Positions 27,377 to 37,000 of a stretch of 64,000 nucleotides of DNA are shown piece after piece. Origin of the DNA: JALHNI01 sp044226365 (GTDB taxonomy: Bacteria; Acidobacteriota; Terriglobia; Bryobacterales; Bryobacteraceae); contig JBGAHE010000014.1 in NCBI GenBank assembly GCA_044226365.1, positions 1-64,000 of the forward strand, in the 5' to 3' direction. Numbering within the stretch: position 1 is the stretch's first letter; every line of letters begins with the position of its first letter. The translations under genes were made by a program, and so were the position numbers. Under the pieces are notes generated by a model. That model made no database searches. It had not been told where the DNA came from and was given only the letters and a program-made list of their open reading frames with translations.

Positions 27377-28137
27377 CGATCGCCCAGCCGTTAACCCAGA
27401 AGCCCTCCACCACGCCCGGCGCCATGACCGTCACGGCCATCCTACCCGTGGTCGACGAAGTCCAGATGCTGCATGAAACCATGCGCATCCTCCTCGCCGA
27501 GAATCAGCTCGACGAAATCCTGATCATCACCGGCAGAGTGACCCTGCCTGAGTCGCGCCGTGCGGTCGAAGAGATCGTTCGTGCCTACCCCGGGCTGGTC
27601 ACCCACTATGAGCAAAAGCGTCCCTTCCTCGGCGGCGCCATGCAGGATGCCTTCGAGTGGGCGCGCGGCACGCACGTGATCATGATGGCCTCGGACCTCG
27701 AAACCGACCCGCACTGCGTCAAAGACATGATCGCCAAAGCCCGGGAAGGCTGGGACATCGTCACCACCACCCGCTGGCATGACGCGCGCGACTGGGAAGG
27801 CTACAACCCCATCAAGTTCGTCTGCAACTGGGTCTTCCAGCGCACCATGTCCGCCCTCTTTGGCACCCACCTCACCGACATGACCTTCGGCTTCCGCATC
27901 TTTAAGCGTGAGTGGTGCACTCGCATCAAGTGGGAAGAGCTCCGCCACCCCTTCCTGCTCGAAACCATGATCAAGCCCTTGCGGCTCGGCGCCCGTGCCT
28001 GCGAAATCCCCACCGTCTGGAAAGCGCGTACCGAAGGCGTCTCGCACAATCCTTTCTGGCGTAACTTTCTGTATTTCCGCATCGCCCTGCGCGTGCGTTT
28101 TGGATCCACCTCGGCGCTTTTGCGTCAACCGGAGTAA
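27373..28137 (+). CDS. Glycosyltransferase family 2 protein
   Basis: A 254-residue GT-A fold enzyme, similar to dolichyl/polyprenyl-phosphate sugar synthases. It begins VTAILPVVDEVQMLHETM and carries the nucleotide-sugar metal motif in MASDLETD (107-112), followed by TDMTFGFRIFKR, a family-typical acceptor motif. It lacks C-terminal membrane helices. It could make the polyprenyl-phosphate donor used by the upstream GT39 enzyme; this coupling is inference from gene order and the ATGA overlap. Confidence 0.88.
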   Translation: MTIAQPLTQKPSTTPGAMTVTAILPVVDEVQMLHETMRILLAENQLDEILIITGRVTLPESRRAVEEIVRAYPGLVTHYEQKRPFLGGAMQDAFEWARGTHVIMMASDLETDPHCVKDMIAKAREGWDIVTTTRWHDARDWEGYNPIKFVCNWVFQRTMSALFGTHLTDMTFGFRIFKREWCTRIKWEELRHPFLLETMIKPLRLGARACEIPTVWKARTEGVSHNPFWRNFLYFRIALRVRFGSTSALLRQPE

Positions 28138-28140
28138 CTC

Positions 28141-29316
28141 ATGAAGACGACGATCGTCACGACTACCATCAACGTCCCCGTCATGCTGGCCAAGTACGCG
28201 CGCAACGCTCGCGACTACGGCCACACCGACGTCAATTTCATCGTCATCGGCGATCGCAAAACGCCCACCGGGGCTCGCGACTGCTGCGACGATGTCACTC
28301 GTCAATACTTACCCTGCGAGTATCTCGACTTAGCCGAACAGAAAAGCTATCTCGCCGAGTTACCCGAGCTATGGGAGCACTTACCCGTCGACTCCATCCA
28401 GCGCCGCAACGTGGGCTTGATCAAAGCCTGGGCCGACGGCGCCGACCTCATCATCACCATCGACGACGATAATTTCCTCTCGAACCAGGACTTCGTCGGC
28501 GCCCACGCCCTCGCCGGCACGCGCGCTACCTTGCCGCTGGTCGAATCCACGTCCGGCTGGTACAACGTCTGCGCCGGCTTGAGCGAACAGTCCGGCGCCC
28601 CCTTCTATCACCGTGGCTATCCGATGGAACAGCGCTGGAACGAGCACCAGGACTTCACCACCACCGCCGTCCGCGAAACGCGCGTCGCCGTCAACGCCGG
28701 CTTCTGGCTCGACGATCCCGATATTGACGCCCTCACGCGCATGTACCGTCAGCCGGTCGTCACCGGCCGCAAACCGGGCTTCCCCAAGCGCTTTGGCCTC
28801 GAGCCCGGCACCTGGTCGCCTTTCAACTCGCAGAACACCGCCCTCGCCCGCGACGTGATGCCGGCTTACTTCCTGAGCCCCTACGTCGGCCGCTATGACG
28901 ACATCTGGCCTTCCTACCTCGTCGTGCGCATCGCTGAACATCTTCACGAAGTCGTCGCTTACGGCGACCCCATCGTGCGGCAGAAGCGCAACGCGCACAA
29001 CCTCTGGCGCGACCTCGACAACGAACGCTTCGGCATGCAGGAAACCACCAACCTCTGCCAGGCCCTGCGCAGCATTACGCTCACCGGCACCACCTATCAC
29101 GAATGCTATGGCCAACTCGCCACGGCTCTGCCCGGTGCTTGGCAGGAAGGTCCGAAGTGGACGCCCGAAATGCGCGCCTCCCGGGAGCGCTTCCTCGAAG
29201 GTCTGCGCATCTGGCACCTCAGCTTCGATCGGCTTGGCGTCTCCAGCGTCAACGCGCTCGCGCGTCAAACGCAGTCCTCCGTCGTCCCCGTGACGGACAC
29301 TGCCCTTACGCGTTAG
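28141..29316 (+). CDS. Putative glycosyltransferase with TIDDDN motif (STELLO/GT75-like)
   Basis: A 391-residue soluble protein that starts VTTTINVPVMLAKYARNARDYG and has RRNVGLIKAWADGADLIITIDDDN near residues 88-111. The arrangement RxNxG...GAxxIxxxDDDN is reminiscent of plant STELLO-type glycosyltransferases and of reversibly glycosylated/UDP-arabinopyranose mutase proteins (GT75), where DDD binds the nucleotide sugar and metal. No signal peptide or membrane helix is seen. It closes the glycosyltransferase operon three bases after the GT2 stop and is followed by an intrinsic terminator. Sugar and acceptor are unknown. Confidence 0.65.
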   Translation: MKTTIVTTTINVPVMLAKYARNARDYGHTDVNFIVIGDRKTPTGARDCCDDVTRQYLPCEYLDLAEQKSYLAELPELWEHLPVDSIQRRNVGLIKAWADGADLIITIDDDNFLSNQDFVGAHALAGTRATLPLVESTSGWYNVCAGLSEQSGAPFYHRGYPMEQRWNEHQDFTTTAVRETRVAVNAGFWLDDPDIDALTRMYRQPVVTGRKPGFPKRFGLEPGTWSPFNSQNTALARDVMPAYFLSPYVGRYDDIWPSYLVVRIAEHLHEVVAYGDPIVRQKRNAHNLWRDLDNERFGMQETTNLCQALRSITLTGTTYHECYGQLATALPGAWQEGPKWTPEMRASRERFLEGLRIWHLSFDRLGVSSVNALARQTQSSVVPVTDTALTR

Positions 29317-29329
29317 TCCCGCATTCATC

Positions 29330-29368
29330 ACGGCCCGCTCGGCGCTTCAAAGCCGGCGGGCCGTTTTT
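29330..29368 (+). terminator. Rho-independent terminator
   Basis: A GC-rich stem (acggcccgc near 29330-29338 pairing with gcgggccgt-type sequence ending at 29364) with an internal bulge and loop is followed by five T residues (29364-29368). It closes the glycosyltransferase operon and is the only convincing intrinsic terminator I found. Confidence 0.85.
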
Positions 29369-29380
29369 CGTCTATTTACA

Positions 29381-29409
29381 TTGACAGTCTGTCGCCGACG
29401 TTCTAGCAT
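29381..29409 (+). promoter_or_regulatory. sigma70-type promoter of TonB receptor B
   Basis: TTGACA (29381-29386) and TAGCAT (29404-29409) are separated by 17 bases. The -35 is perfect and the -10 matches 4 of 6. The 11-base odd palindrome GACAGTCTGTC (29383-29393) overlaps the -35 and could be an operator. The predicted leader is about 20 bases. Confidence 0.65.
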
Positions 29410-29427
29410 GTCCTAACGATTCTTCAT

Positions 29428-29431
29428 GAGG
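29428..29431 (+). promoter_or_regulatory. Shine-Dalgarno GAGG deciding the start of TonB receptor B
   Basis: GAGG lies six bases before the ATG at 29438. An in-frame ATG at 29426 overlaps it and has no ribosome site of its own, so 29438 is preferred. Confidence 0.5.
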
Positions 29432-29437
29432 TCTAAC

Positions 29438-32400
29438 ATGCGCCTACTTCTCCTGTGCACCACGTTGTTGTCCCTCGCCGCACAAGACTTCCGTTCCACC
29501 CTCACCGGCACCATCACCGACCCCGCCGGCGCCGCCATTGCCGGCGCCAAAGTAAAAGCGGTCAATACCCAAACCAACGCCGCCACCGAAGTCGCTTCCA
29601 ACGAAAGCGGACGTTACTCCATTTCTTTCCTGATTCCCGGTAAGTACGTCGTCACCGTCGAAGCCACCGGCTTTAAGCAACACGTCCGTCAGGATGTCGA
29701 ACTGCAAATTAGCAGCAGCGTCGGGCTCGATATCCACCTGGAACTCGGCAACCTCAGCGACAAAGTCACCGTCACCGGCCAGATGTCGCAATTAGAAACA
29801 GAAACGGCCTCGCGAGGCGGTATTGTCGACAATGAGCTCGTCGCTGGCGTACCAAATGCCGGTCGCAGCGTCTTTAATTTGGCTTTTGCGATGCCCGGTG
29901 TCCACAAGCCTTCCACCGCGCAGGCCACCGAGATCGGCCTCGACGGCCTCGCCAACTCTCGCACCGCCATCAACGGCGCCGCCAGCGGCGTCGCCGGCAC
30001 GGACTCCAACACCGACATCCTCATTGATGGCACCAGCGCCACCAAGGGCGATCGCCAGGTCATCATGATCCCCGCGCTCGAATCTATCCAGGAGTTCCGC
30101 GTCCTCACCAACATCTTCGACGCCCAGTACGGCCGCACCGGCGGCGGCATCATCACCACCACCACCAAGTCCGGCACCAACTCCTTCCACGGCGCCGTCT
30201 TCGATCGTTACTTTGACCAGCGTCTGGGCGCCAACAGTTGGGCCAACAACCGCAACGGCATCGCGCGGCCGGACAACACGTATCACAACTACGGTTTCCA
30301 GGCCAACGGACCCATCTGGATCCCCAAGCTCTTCGATGGCCGCAACAAGTTCTTCTTCATGCTGAGCTACGACGCCAGCCCCACCAATAGCCTCTACACC
30401 ACCCAATGGACCACCCCTCTCGCCGAAATGAAGACCGGCGACTTCTCCAACCTCCTCGCCGCCAACGGCCAGCGTGTCACCATCTATGACCCGCTTTCCA
30501 CCCGCGCCGGCACCGGCGGCGCCTTCACCCGCACTCCCTTCCCCGGCAACCAGATCCCCGCCAACCAGATCAATCCCGTCGGCTCCAAAATCGTCAGCTA
30601 CTATCCCAACCCCACCGGACCCGGCGACGGCCCCGGCCGCATCAACAACTTCCTCCTTGCCACCCCCAACAGCGGCCAGCTCTGGCAATGGACCGGCCGG
30701 CAGGACATCCGCCTCGGCAACAAAGACGCCTTCTTCGGCCGCTACGGCGAAACCAACATGACCCGCTGCTGTGACCAGCGCTACCCCACCAATAACCCCG
30801 CCGAAATCAGCACCATCCTCCCCCGCGGTCGCCGCGGCCGCACGCTCACCCTCGATTGGACCCGCACCGTCAACGCCTCCACCACCTTCAACGTCCGCGC
30901 CGGCTTCTCCCGCCTCGAAAACCTCGCCGGCAACGACCAGACCACCAGCTTTGACCCCACCTCGCTCGGTCTGCCCGCCTCCCTGGTCTCGCAGTTCGCC
31001 CGGCCGCAGTATCCCAACATCACCATGGGCACCTACCAGTCCCAGGGCGCGCAGCCCTTCGTCCAGGGCGACGACACCTACACGCTCGCCGGACACATGG
31101 GCAAAGTCATCGCCAACCATGTCATGAAGTTCGGCGGCGAAGCGCGCGACTTCCGCACCACCAACCTCGCCTTCGGCGCCGCCGGCGGTACCTTCGCCTT
31201 CACGAAGCTCTGGACCCAGGCCAACCCCAATCAGGCCGACGCCCTCTCCGGCAACGAAATCGCTAGCGCCCTCCTGGGCTATCCCACCACCGGCTCGCTC
31301 ACCCTACCCATCACCCCCGCCTACCGAGCGAAATACTATTCGTTCTTCTTCCAGGACGATTGGAAGATCACGCGCAAGCTCACGCTCAACCTTGGCGTCC
31401 GCTGGGACTACGAGAGCCCCGTCTACGAGCGCTACAACCAACTCACCCGCGGCTTCGCGTTCGGGCAGCCGAGCCCCCTGGCCACCCAGGTCGCCGGCAA
31501 ACCTGGCATTGAGAACTGCCCCGCTTGCCGCAGCCTCACCGGCGGCTTGCTCTTCGCCGGTGCCGAAGGCGACGCCCGTTACGCCTTCCAGCCCGATCGC
31601 AACAACTTCCAGCCCCGCATCGGCGCCGCCTACGCTCTCAACTCCAAGACCGTTCTGCGCGGCGGCTTTGGCACTTACACGCTCGGCCAATGGGCCCTCG
31701 GCACCTCCACCGGCTTCAGCCGCACCACGCCGATGATCACCACTGTCGATAACCTCACGCCCACCGGCTCGCTCAGCAACCCCTTCCCCACCGGCATTCT
31801 TCGCCCCGTCGGCTCCAGCCTCGGCACCTCCACGGACCTCGGCCTCGGCATGGCCTTCGCTTACACCAACCGGCCCATCCCGCTCTCTAAGCAAGTCGCC
31901 GTCGGCCTCCAGCGCGAACTCCCCTGGGGCATCGTCCTGGACGCTTCCTACATCGGCAACTTCACCAACGGCCTCCCCATCAGCGGCAACCTCAACTCCA
32001 TCCCGATCTCCGAACTCGGCAAAGCCGCCAATTACTACACGGACCGCGTCACCAACCCCTTCGCCGGACTCCTGCCCAATAACTCCGCCCTCAACGGCGC
32101 CACCATCCCCCGCCAGTCCCTCCTGGTCGCCTTCCCCCAATACTCCGCCGTCAACGTCACCGACGTTCCCGCCGGCTCCACCAACTACAACTCCCTGCAA
32201 GTCACCGCCAAGAAGCGCTTCGCTCAAGGCCTCAACCTGCAGGTCAACTACTTCAAGGGCAAAACGCTCGAGCAATTACTCCCGCTCAATCCGCAGGACC
32301 TGAATGCCGCCGACATCCTGAACCCCGTCCTCGAGAAGCGCCTTACGATCTTCGACGTCTCGCAGAAGCTGGCCGTCCTCGGCACCTACGAACTCCCCTT

Positions 32401-32893
32401 CGGCAAGGGCCGTTCGCTCCTGAATCAGATGCACCCCGTCGCCAACGCCTTCCTCGGCAACTGGCGGCTCGGCTGGAACGCTACGCTGCAGTCCGGCTTC
32501 CCCATCGACTTCCCCAACGCCGCGCCGCTCGAAGCCCGCAGCGCCAAGCTCTCCTCTGATCAGCGCTCGCTCACCCGCTGGTTCGATACGTCGCTCTTCC
32601 CCCGCACCGCCGGCCCAGCCCCGTTCACCCTGCGCAACTTCCCCACGCGCTTCCCCGATGTCCGCTTCATGGGCGTCGCCAACTACGACTTCTCCCTCTC
32701 GAAGGACTTCGTCATCAAGGAACGCGTCAAAACCCAGGTCCGCGCCGACTTCATCAACGCCTTCAATCGCCCCTACTTCACCCAGTTGAACGGCGGCGCC
32801 CCCAACGTCACCAGCGCCAACTTCGGGCAGATCGCGCCCTCGCAGAACAACTCGCCGCGCGTCGTCTACCTCGAGTTCCGCCTCACGTTCTAA
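29438..32893 (+). CDS. TonB-dependent receptor with carboxypeptidase-like N-domain (Oar-like), B
   Basis: A 1151-residue outer-membrane receptor. The signal peptide is MRLLLLCTTLLSLAAQD; a carboxypeptidase regulatory-like domain follows (STLTGTITDPAGAAIAG to VTVEATGF), then a plug with NTDILIDGTSAT and QYGRTGGGIITTTTKSGTN, and a barrel ending YLEFRLTF. An own promoter and the upstream terminator make it an independent transcription unit. It ends on a four-base stop overlap with the convergent repressor gene. Substrate is unknown; proximity to the glycan locus suggests a carbohydrate. Confidence 0.92.
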   Translation: MRLLLLCTTLLSLAAQDFRSTLTGTITDPAGAAIAGAKVKAVNTQTNAATEVASNESGRYSISFLIPGKYVVTVEATGFKQHVRQDVELQISSSVGLDIHLELGNLSDKVTVTGQMSQLETETASRGGIVDNELVAGVPNAGRSVFNLAFAMPGVHKPSTAQATEIGLDGLANSRTAINGAASGVAGTDSNTDILIDGTSATKGDRQVIMIPALESIQEFRVLTNIFDAQYGRTGGGIITTTTKSGTNSFHGAVFDRYFDQRLGANSWANNRNGIARPDNTYHNYGFQANGPIWIPKLFDGRNKFFFMLSYDASPTNSLYTTQWTTPLAEMKTGDFSNLLAANGQRVTIYDPLSTRAGTGGAFTRTPFPGNQIPANQINPVGSKIVSYYPNPTGPGDGPGRINNFLLATPNSGQLWQWTGRQDIRLGNKDAFFGRYGETNMTRCCDQRYPTNNPAEISTILPRGRRGRTLTLDWTRTVNASTTFNVRAGFSRLENLAGNDQTTSFDPTSLGLPASLVSQFARPQYPNITMGTYQSQGAQPFVQGDDTYTLAGHMGKVIANHVMKFGGEARDFRTTNLAFGAAGGTFAFTKLWTQANPNQADALSGNEIASALLGYPTTGSLTLPITPAYRAKYYSFFFQDDWKITRKLTLNLGVRWDYESPVYERYNQLTRGFAFGQPSPLATQVAGKPGIENCPACRSLTGGLLFAGAEGDARYAFQPDRNNFQPRIGAAYALNSKTVLRGGFGTYTLGQWALGTSTGFSRTTPMITTVDNLTPTGSLSNPFPTGILRPVGSSLGTSTDLGLGMAFAYTNRPIPLSKQVAVGLQRELPWGIVLDASYIGNFTNGLPISGNLNSIPISELGKAANYYTDRVTNPFAGLLPNNSALNGATIPRQSLLVAFPQYSAVNVTDVPAGSTNYNSLQVTAKKRFAQGLNLQVNYFKGKTLEQLLPLNPQDLNAADILNPVLEKRLTIFDVSQKLAVLGTYELPFGKGRSLLNQMHPVANAFLGNWRLGWNATLQSGFPIDFPNAAPLEARSAKLSSDQRSLTRWFDTSLFPRTAGPAPFTLRNFPTRFPDVRFMGVANYDFSLSKDFVIKERVKTQVRADFINAFNRPYFTQLNGGAPNVTSANFGQIAPSQNNSPRVVYLEFRLTF

Positions 32894-33984
32894 GCCAGCA
32901 GACGCCGGTTCTGCCCTCGCAGCGGAATCGGCGTCGCATTCACCACCGCGCAGGACTCGCGAATCACCAGGTGCGGCGTGAACACCTCATGCCGAGCGGC
33001 CATCGCCGGCCCCGCGTCGATCCGTTCGAACAGCAACTCCGCCGCCCGCCGGCCCATCTCCTGCTTCGGCTGGTCGATCGTCGTCAGCGGCACCGGCAGA
33101 TACTGCACAAACCGCAGATTGTCGAACCCCACCACCGACACATCGCCCGGCACCGCCAGGCCCAGCGCCCCCAGATACTTCGTCAGAAGCTGCGCCACGT
33201 TGTCGTTCCCGGCTAAGAACGCCGTCGGACCTTCTGGCTGCTGTAATACCGCCGCGAGCTCAGCTTCGGCCACCGCCGCCTCCACGTCCACCAGATTCAC
33301 CACCCTCGCCGCCCCGCCCGTCCGCCGCATGAAGTCCCGATAGTGCAGTTCGCGCGGATGCGGACGCTCATCCGCCAACGGCCGGCAAAACCCGATCTGC
33401 CGATGCCCAAGCGATTGCAGGTACCGCAACGCCTGATCCACGCCCTCGCGATCGTTCAACTCCACGCTGTCGCACTCGGCCTCCTGCGGACTGCTGAACA
33501 TCAGCACCGTCGGAATCTCCGCTTGCCGCAGCTTCGCAAATGCCGCCGGAATCTCCTGGTTCGGATCGTGCGCCACAATCACGCCATCCACCTTCCGCTC
33601 GACGAACTGGCGAATGTGAAACTCCTCGAGCCGCGGCTGATGACGCGAGTTGCACAACAGAATCTGATAGCCGCGCTGCAACGCCGCGTACTCTATGGCC
33701 TCGGCCACTTCACTGAAGAAGCGATTGGTGATGTCCGGCAGCAGCAGCGCGATAATCTTCCAGCCCAGCTTCAGCCCGTCATCGTCGGGCACCAGCGTTC
33801 CCCGCCCCGCCTGCGCCTCCAGCACCCCTTCGTTCACCAGTGCTTCCACCGCCCGGCGTAACGTCGGCCGCGACACGCCCAGATCGGCCGCCATCACCCG
33901 CTCCGACGGCAGCAGCGCCCCGCGCGGGTAAGTGCCTGCGGCGATCAGGTCTTTGATTTTTCCGGCAATATGATCCTTTTTCAC
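32890..33984 (-). CDS. GntR-type HTH / LacI-type sensor transcriptional regulator
   Basis: A 364-residue repressor joining an N-terminal GntR winged helix (LLPSERVMAADLGVSRPTLRRAVEALVNEGVLEA) to a LacI/periplasmic-binding-protein-like sensor domain (from about residue 75, ending SVVGFDNLRFVQYLPVPLTTIDQPK). This is the AraR-like architecture, which binds sugars. The GTG start gives the canonical GntR N-terminus. It is divergent from an eleven-gene glycan locus, and a 32-bp inverted repeat covers both promoters. The promoter leaves a leader of only a few bases, so its mRNA may be nearly leaderless. It is the obvious candidate local regulator. Confidence 0.92.
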   Translation of the reverse strand: MKKDHIAGKIKDLIAAGTYPRGALLPSERVMAADLGVSRPTLRRAVEALVNEGVLEAQAGRGTLVPDDDGLKLGWKIIALLLPDITNRFFSEVAEAIEYAALQRGYQILLCNSRHQPRLEEFHIRQFVERKVDGVIVAHDPNQEIPAAFAKLRQAEIPTVLMFSSPQEAECDSVELNDREGVDQALRYLQSLGHRQIGFCRPLADERPHPRELHYRDFMRRTGGAARVVNLVDVEAAVAEAELAAVLQQPEGPTAFLAGNDNVAQLLTKYLGALGLAVPGDVSVVGFDNLRFVQYLPVPLTTIDQPKQEMGRRAAELLFERIDAGPAMAARHEVFTPHLVIRESCAVVNATPIPLRGQNRRLLA

Positions 33985-33994
33985 CGCGTCCCTG

Positions 33995-34022
33995 ATTCTA
34001 GCAAATCTTTACCAATGGTCAA
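33995..34022 (-). promoter_or_regulatory. sigma70-type promoter of the GntR/LacI regulator
   Basis: On the minus strand TTGACC (34017-34022) is followed after 16 bases by TAGAAT (33995-34000), which matches the -10 consensus at 5 of 6 positions. The -35 lies in one arm of the operator. Transcription would begin only about four bases before the GTG start. Confidence 0.65.
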
Positions 34023-34042
34023 CATTCGAGTTGACAAGTGGT
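34011..34042. promoter_or_regulatory. 32-bp inverted repeat covering both divergent -35 boxes
   Basis: The arm ACCAATGGTCAAC (34011-34023) and the arm GTTGACAAGTGGT (34030-34042) are reverse complements at 11 of 13 positions, separated by six bases (ATTCGA). The inner six bases, GTCAAC/GTTGAC, are perfect. Each arm contains the -35 hexamer of one of two back-to-back promoters, so a bound dimer would block both. Binding by the adjacent regulator is inferred. Confidence 0.7.
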
Positions 34043-34059
34043 TCATGCGCGCATATGCT
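34031..34059 (+). promoter_or_regulatory. sigma70-type promoter of the glycan locus
   Basis: TTGACA (34031-34036, perfect) and TATGCT (34054-34059, 4 of 6) are spaced 17 bases apart. The -35 is inside the right arm of the operator. The predicted leader is about 25 bases and contains AGGAG before the ATG at 34091. Confidence 0.75.
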
Positions 34060-34090
34060 GAGACTCGATCTTCATCTTCAGGAGTGATCC

Positions 34091-37000
34091 ATGCAGTATC
34101 TCTCACGCCTTGTCGCGACCCTGGCCCAAGCCACCCTCTTGGCCTCGCTGACCTTCGCCCAGACCTTCACCGGCACCATCCTCGGCACCGTCTCTGATTC
34201 CACCGGCGCCGTGGTGCCCAACGTCAAAGTCGTGGCCATTTCCGCGGAAACCAACGTCACCCGCACCACCAACACCAACGACCAGGGCTATTTCGAAATC
34301 TCGTCCCTGCCCCCGGGCCTGTACCGCCTCGAAGCCGAAATGACCGGCTTCAAACGCTTCACCCGCTCCAACCTCAAACTCGACACCAGCCAGAAAATGG
34401 AAGTGCCCGTCGCCCTCCAGGCCGGCGCCGTCACCGAATCCGTCGAAGTCAAAGCAGACTCGCCCCTACTCCAAACGGCCACCTCCTCCGTCAGCCAGCT
34501 GATCGAGAACAAGCAGGTCGTCGACCTGCCGTCCTCCAACCGCAACCTCTTCCAGATCGCCACCCTCACCGCCGGCGTCAATGACTTCGGCGCCAGCGCC
34601 GCTCCCGCCACCTCCGGCTCGGTCGGCTTCGGACGCTGGTCCTCCAACGGCGGCCAAACCAACACCAACGAATTCATGATCGACGGCGCTACCGCGCTCA
34701 CCGCCAACATGGGCGCCGCCACCGTCATCCCCAGCATCGATGCCATCCAGGAATTCAAGATCGAAACCAACGCCCTCGCCGCCGAGTTCGGCCGTACCGG
34801 TGGCGCCGTGTTGAACGCCATCTATAAGTCCGGCACCAACGACTTCCACGGCACCGTCTACGACTTCTGGAAGAACCGCGTCCTCAACTCCAACTCCTGG
34901 ATCAACAACCGCAACGGCCGCACGCGCGACTTCCTAAACGTCCACACCTTCGGCTACTCCGCCGGCGGCCCCGTCTGGATCCCCAAAATCTACAACGGCC
35001 GCAACAAGCTCTTCTTCTTCACCAACTACGAAGGCTACCGGGACGTGCTCCCCAGCCGCTTGCAGCTCACCGTTCCCACCGCGCTCGAACGCACCGGTGA
35101 CTTCTCCCAACGCCGCACCAACACCGGCGCCCTGGTTCAGGTCTACGACCCCTACTCCACTGTCCCCGTCCCCGGCGCCGCCAACACTTACACGCGCACC
35201 CCCTTCCCCAACAACCTCATCCCCGCCAGCCGGCTCGACCCCGTGTCCCGCAACATGGTGAACTACTACCCCGCCCCCAACGCCACCCCCAGCGACCCGT
35301 TCACCAACTCCAATAACTACCTCGTGAACGCCAACGGCAAGAACGCCCAGAACACCTGGACCATCAAGACCGACTACGCCATCAAAGACGGCCAACGCCT
35401 CTTCGTCCGCTACACCGAAAGCTCGCAAGGCGGCGGCGCCGCCAACCTCTTCGGCCCCGATCCCTCCTGCGGCAGTTGCCTGATCACCAACAACCCCGCC
35501 GGCGCTTACTCCGCCCGTGGCGGCGGCTCCAACCTCTACGTCTACCCGAAAAACGCCGTCGTCGGTTACACCAACACCATCACCCCCACCTCGATCCTCG
35601 ACTTGCGCTACTCGCTGAACCGCCAGTTGCTCAGCCGCCTGCCCCAATCGAGCGGCTTCGATCTCACCACGCTCGGCTTCCCCTCCTCACTGGCCAATTC
35701 CGTCTTCTATAAGACCTTCCCGCCCACTTCCATCGAAAACTACGAAGGCTTGGGCACTCGCTCCAACGGCGACCTGCTCCGCCGCGGTGACCTCTCGCAC
35801 TCCCTGCAAGGCTCCATCACCAAAGTCACCGGTCGTCACACCATCAAATTCGGTGGCGACTTCCGCATGTATCGCTACGCCGACATCCAGGCGTCGGACG
35901 TCACTCCGTCCTTCGCCTTCAATCGCGTCTGGACCCAGCAGAATCCCTTCGCCACCAGTCCCACCGCCGGCTGGGGCCTCGCCTCCTTCCTGCTCGGCAC
36001 CCCGGCCAGCGGCAACAACCGCATCCCTGGCTCCATCGCCGTGCAGTACTTCTACGGCGCCGGCTACATCCAGGACGATTGGCGCGTCAACAGCCGCCTC
36101 ACCATCAACGCCGGCTTCCGTTACGACATCGAAACGCCCTTCACCGAACGCTACAACCGCAACACCAGCTTTGACCTTGACGCCACTCAAGCCGCCACGG
36201 CTCGCCTCGCCTCCGCCAAAGGCGGCCTGCAATATATGGCCAAAGACATCGCCTCGCGCTACCGCAATCCCGTCGATAGCAACAACTTTGGCCCCCGTCT
36301 CGGCCTGGCTTACAAGATCTCGCAGCGCACGGTCTTCCGCGCCGCTTACGGCATCTTCTATCAACCCTCGGTCAGCACCGGCTTCGGCGCCTCCACCTTC
36401 GGAGCCCTCGGCTACGACGGCGACACGCCCTTCCTCACCTCCACCGATGGCAACCTCACCCCCGCACGCCGCATCAGCAACCCCTTCCCCGATGGCTTCA
36501 ATCAGCCCACCGGCAACGCGCTCGGCGCCAACACCCTGATCGGCCAGTCGATCACGAACCAACTGCGCAACGTCGTGGTCCCTTATACGCAGCAATTCAA
36601 CGCCGGCTTCCAGCATCAATTCGGCGGCTGGCTCGCGGATGTCAGCTACGTCGGTTCGCGCGGTATCAACCAGTACATCAACGTGCAGGGCAACCAGCTC
36701 GATCCGTCGCTCTACTCGCGCGGCGCGGCGCTCAACGCCCAAGTCCCCAACCCTTTTCTGGGCCTGGTGGAACGCGGCACCTTCGCCAACCCCACGCTCA
36801 GTGCCGGCCAGTTGCTCCGCCCCTTCCCGCAATTCACGGACGTGCAGTACAACACGGTCTCCGCCGGCCAGATCTCCTACAACTCGCTCCAAACCAAGCT
36901 GGAGCGCCGTTTTGCCAATGGCTTCTCTACGCTCGTCTCCTACACCTGGTCGAAGAACATCGGCAACGTCGGCGAACGTTACTGGCGCAGCACGGGCATC

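Noticed and set aside
29792..31120. 442-codon open frame antisense to TonB receptor B
   Set aside because: Gly/Val/Ala/Glu-rich shadow with no motif; the sense gene is certain.
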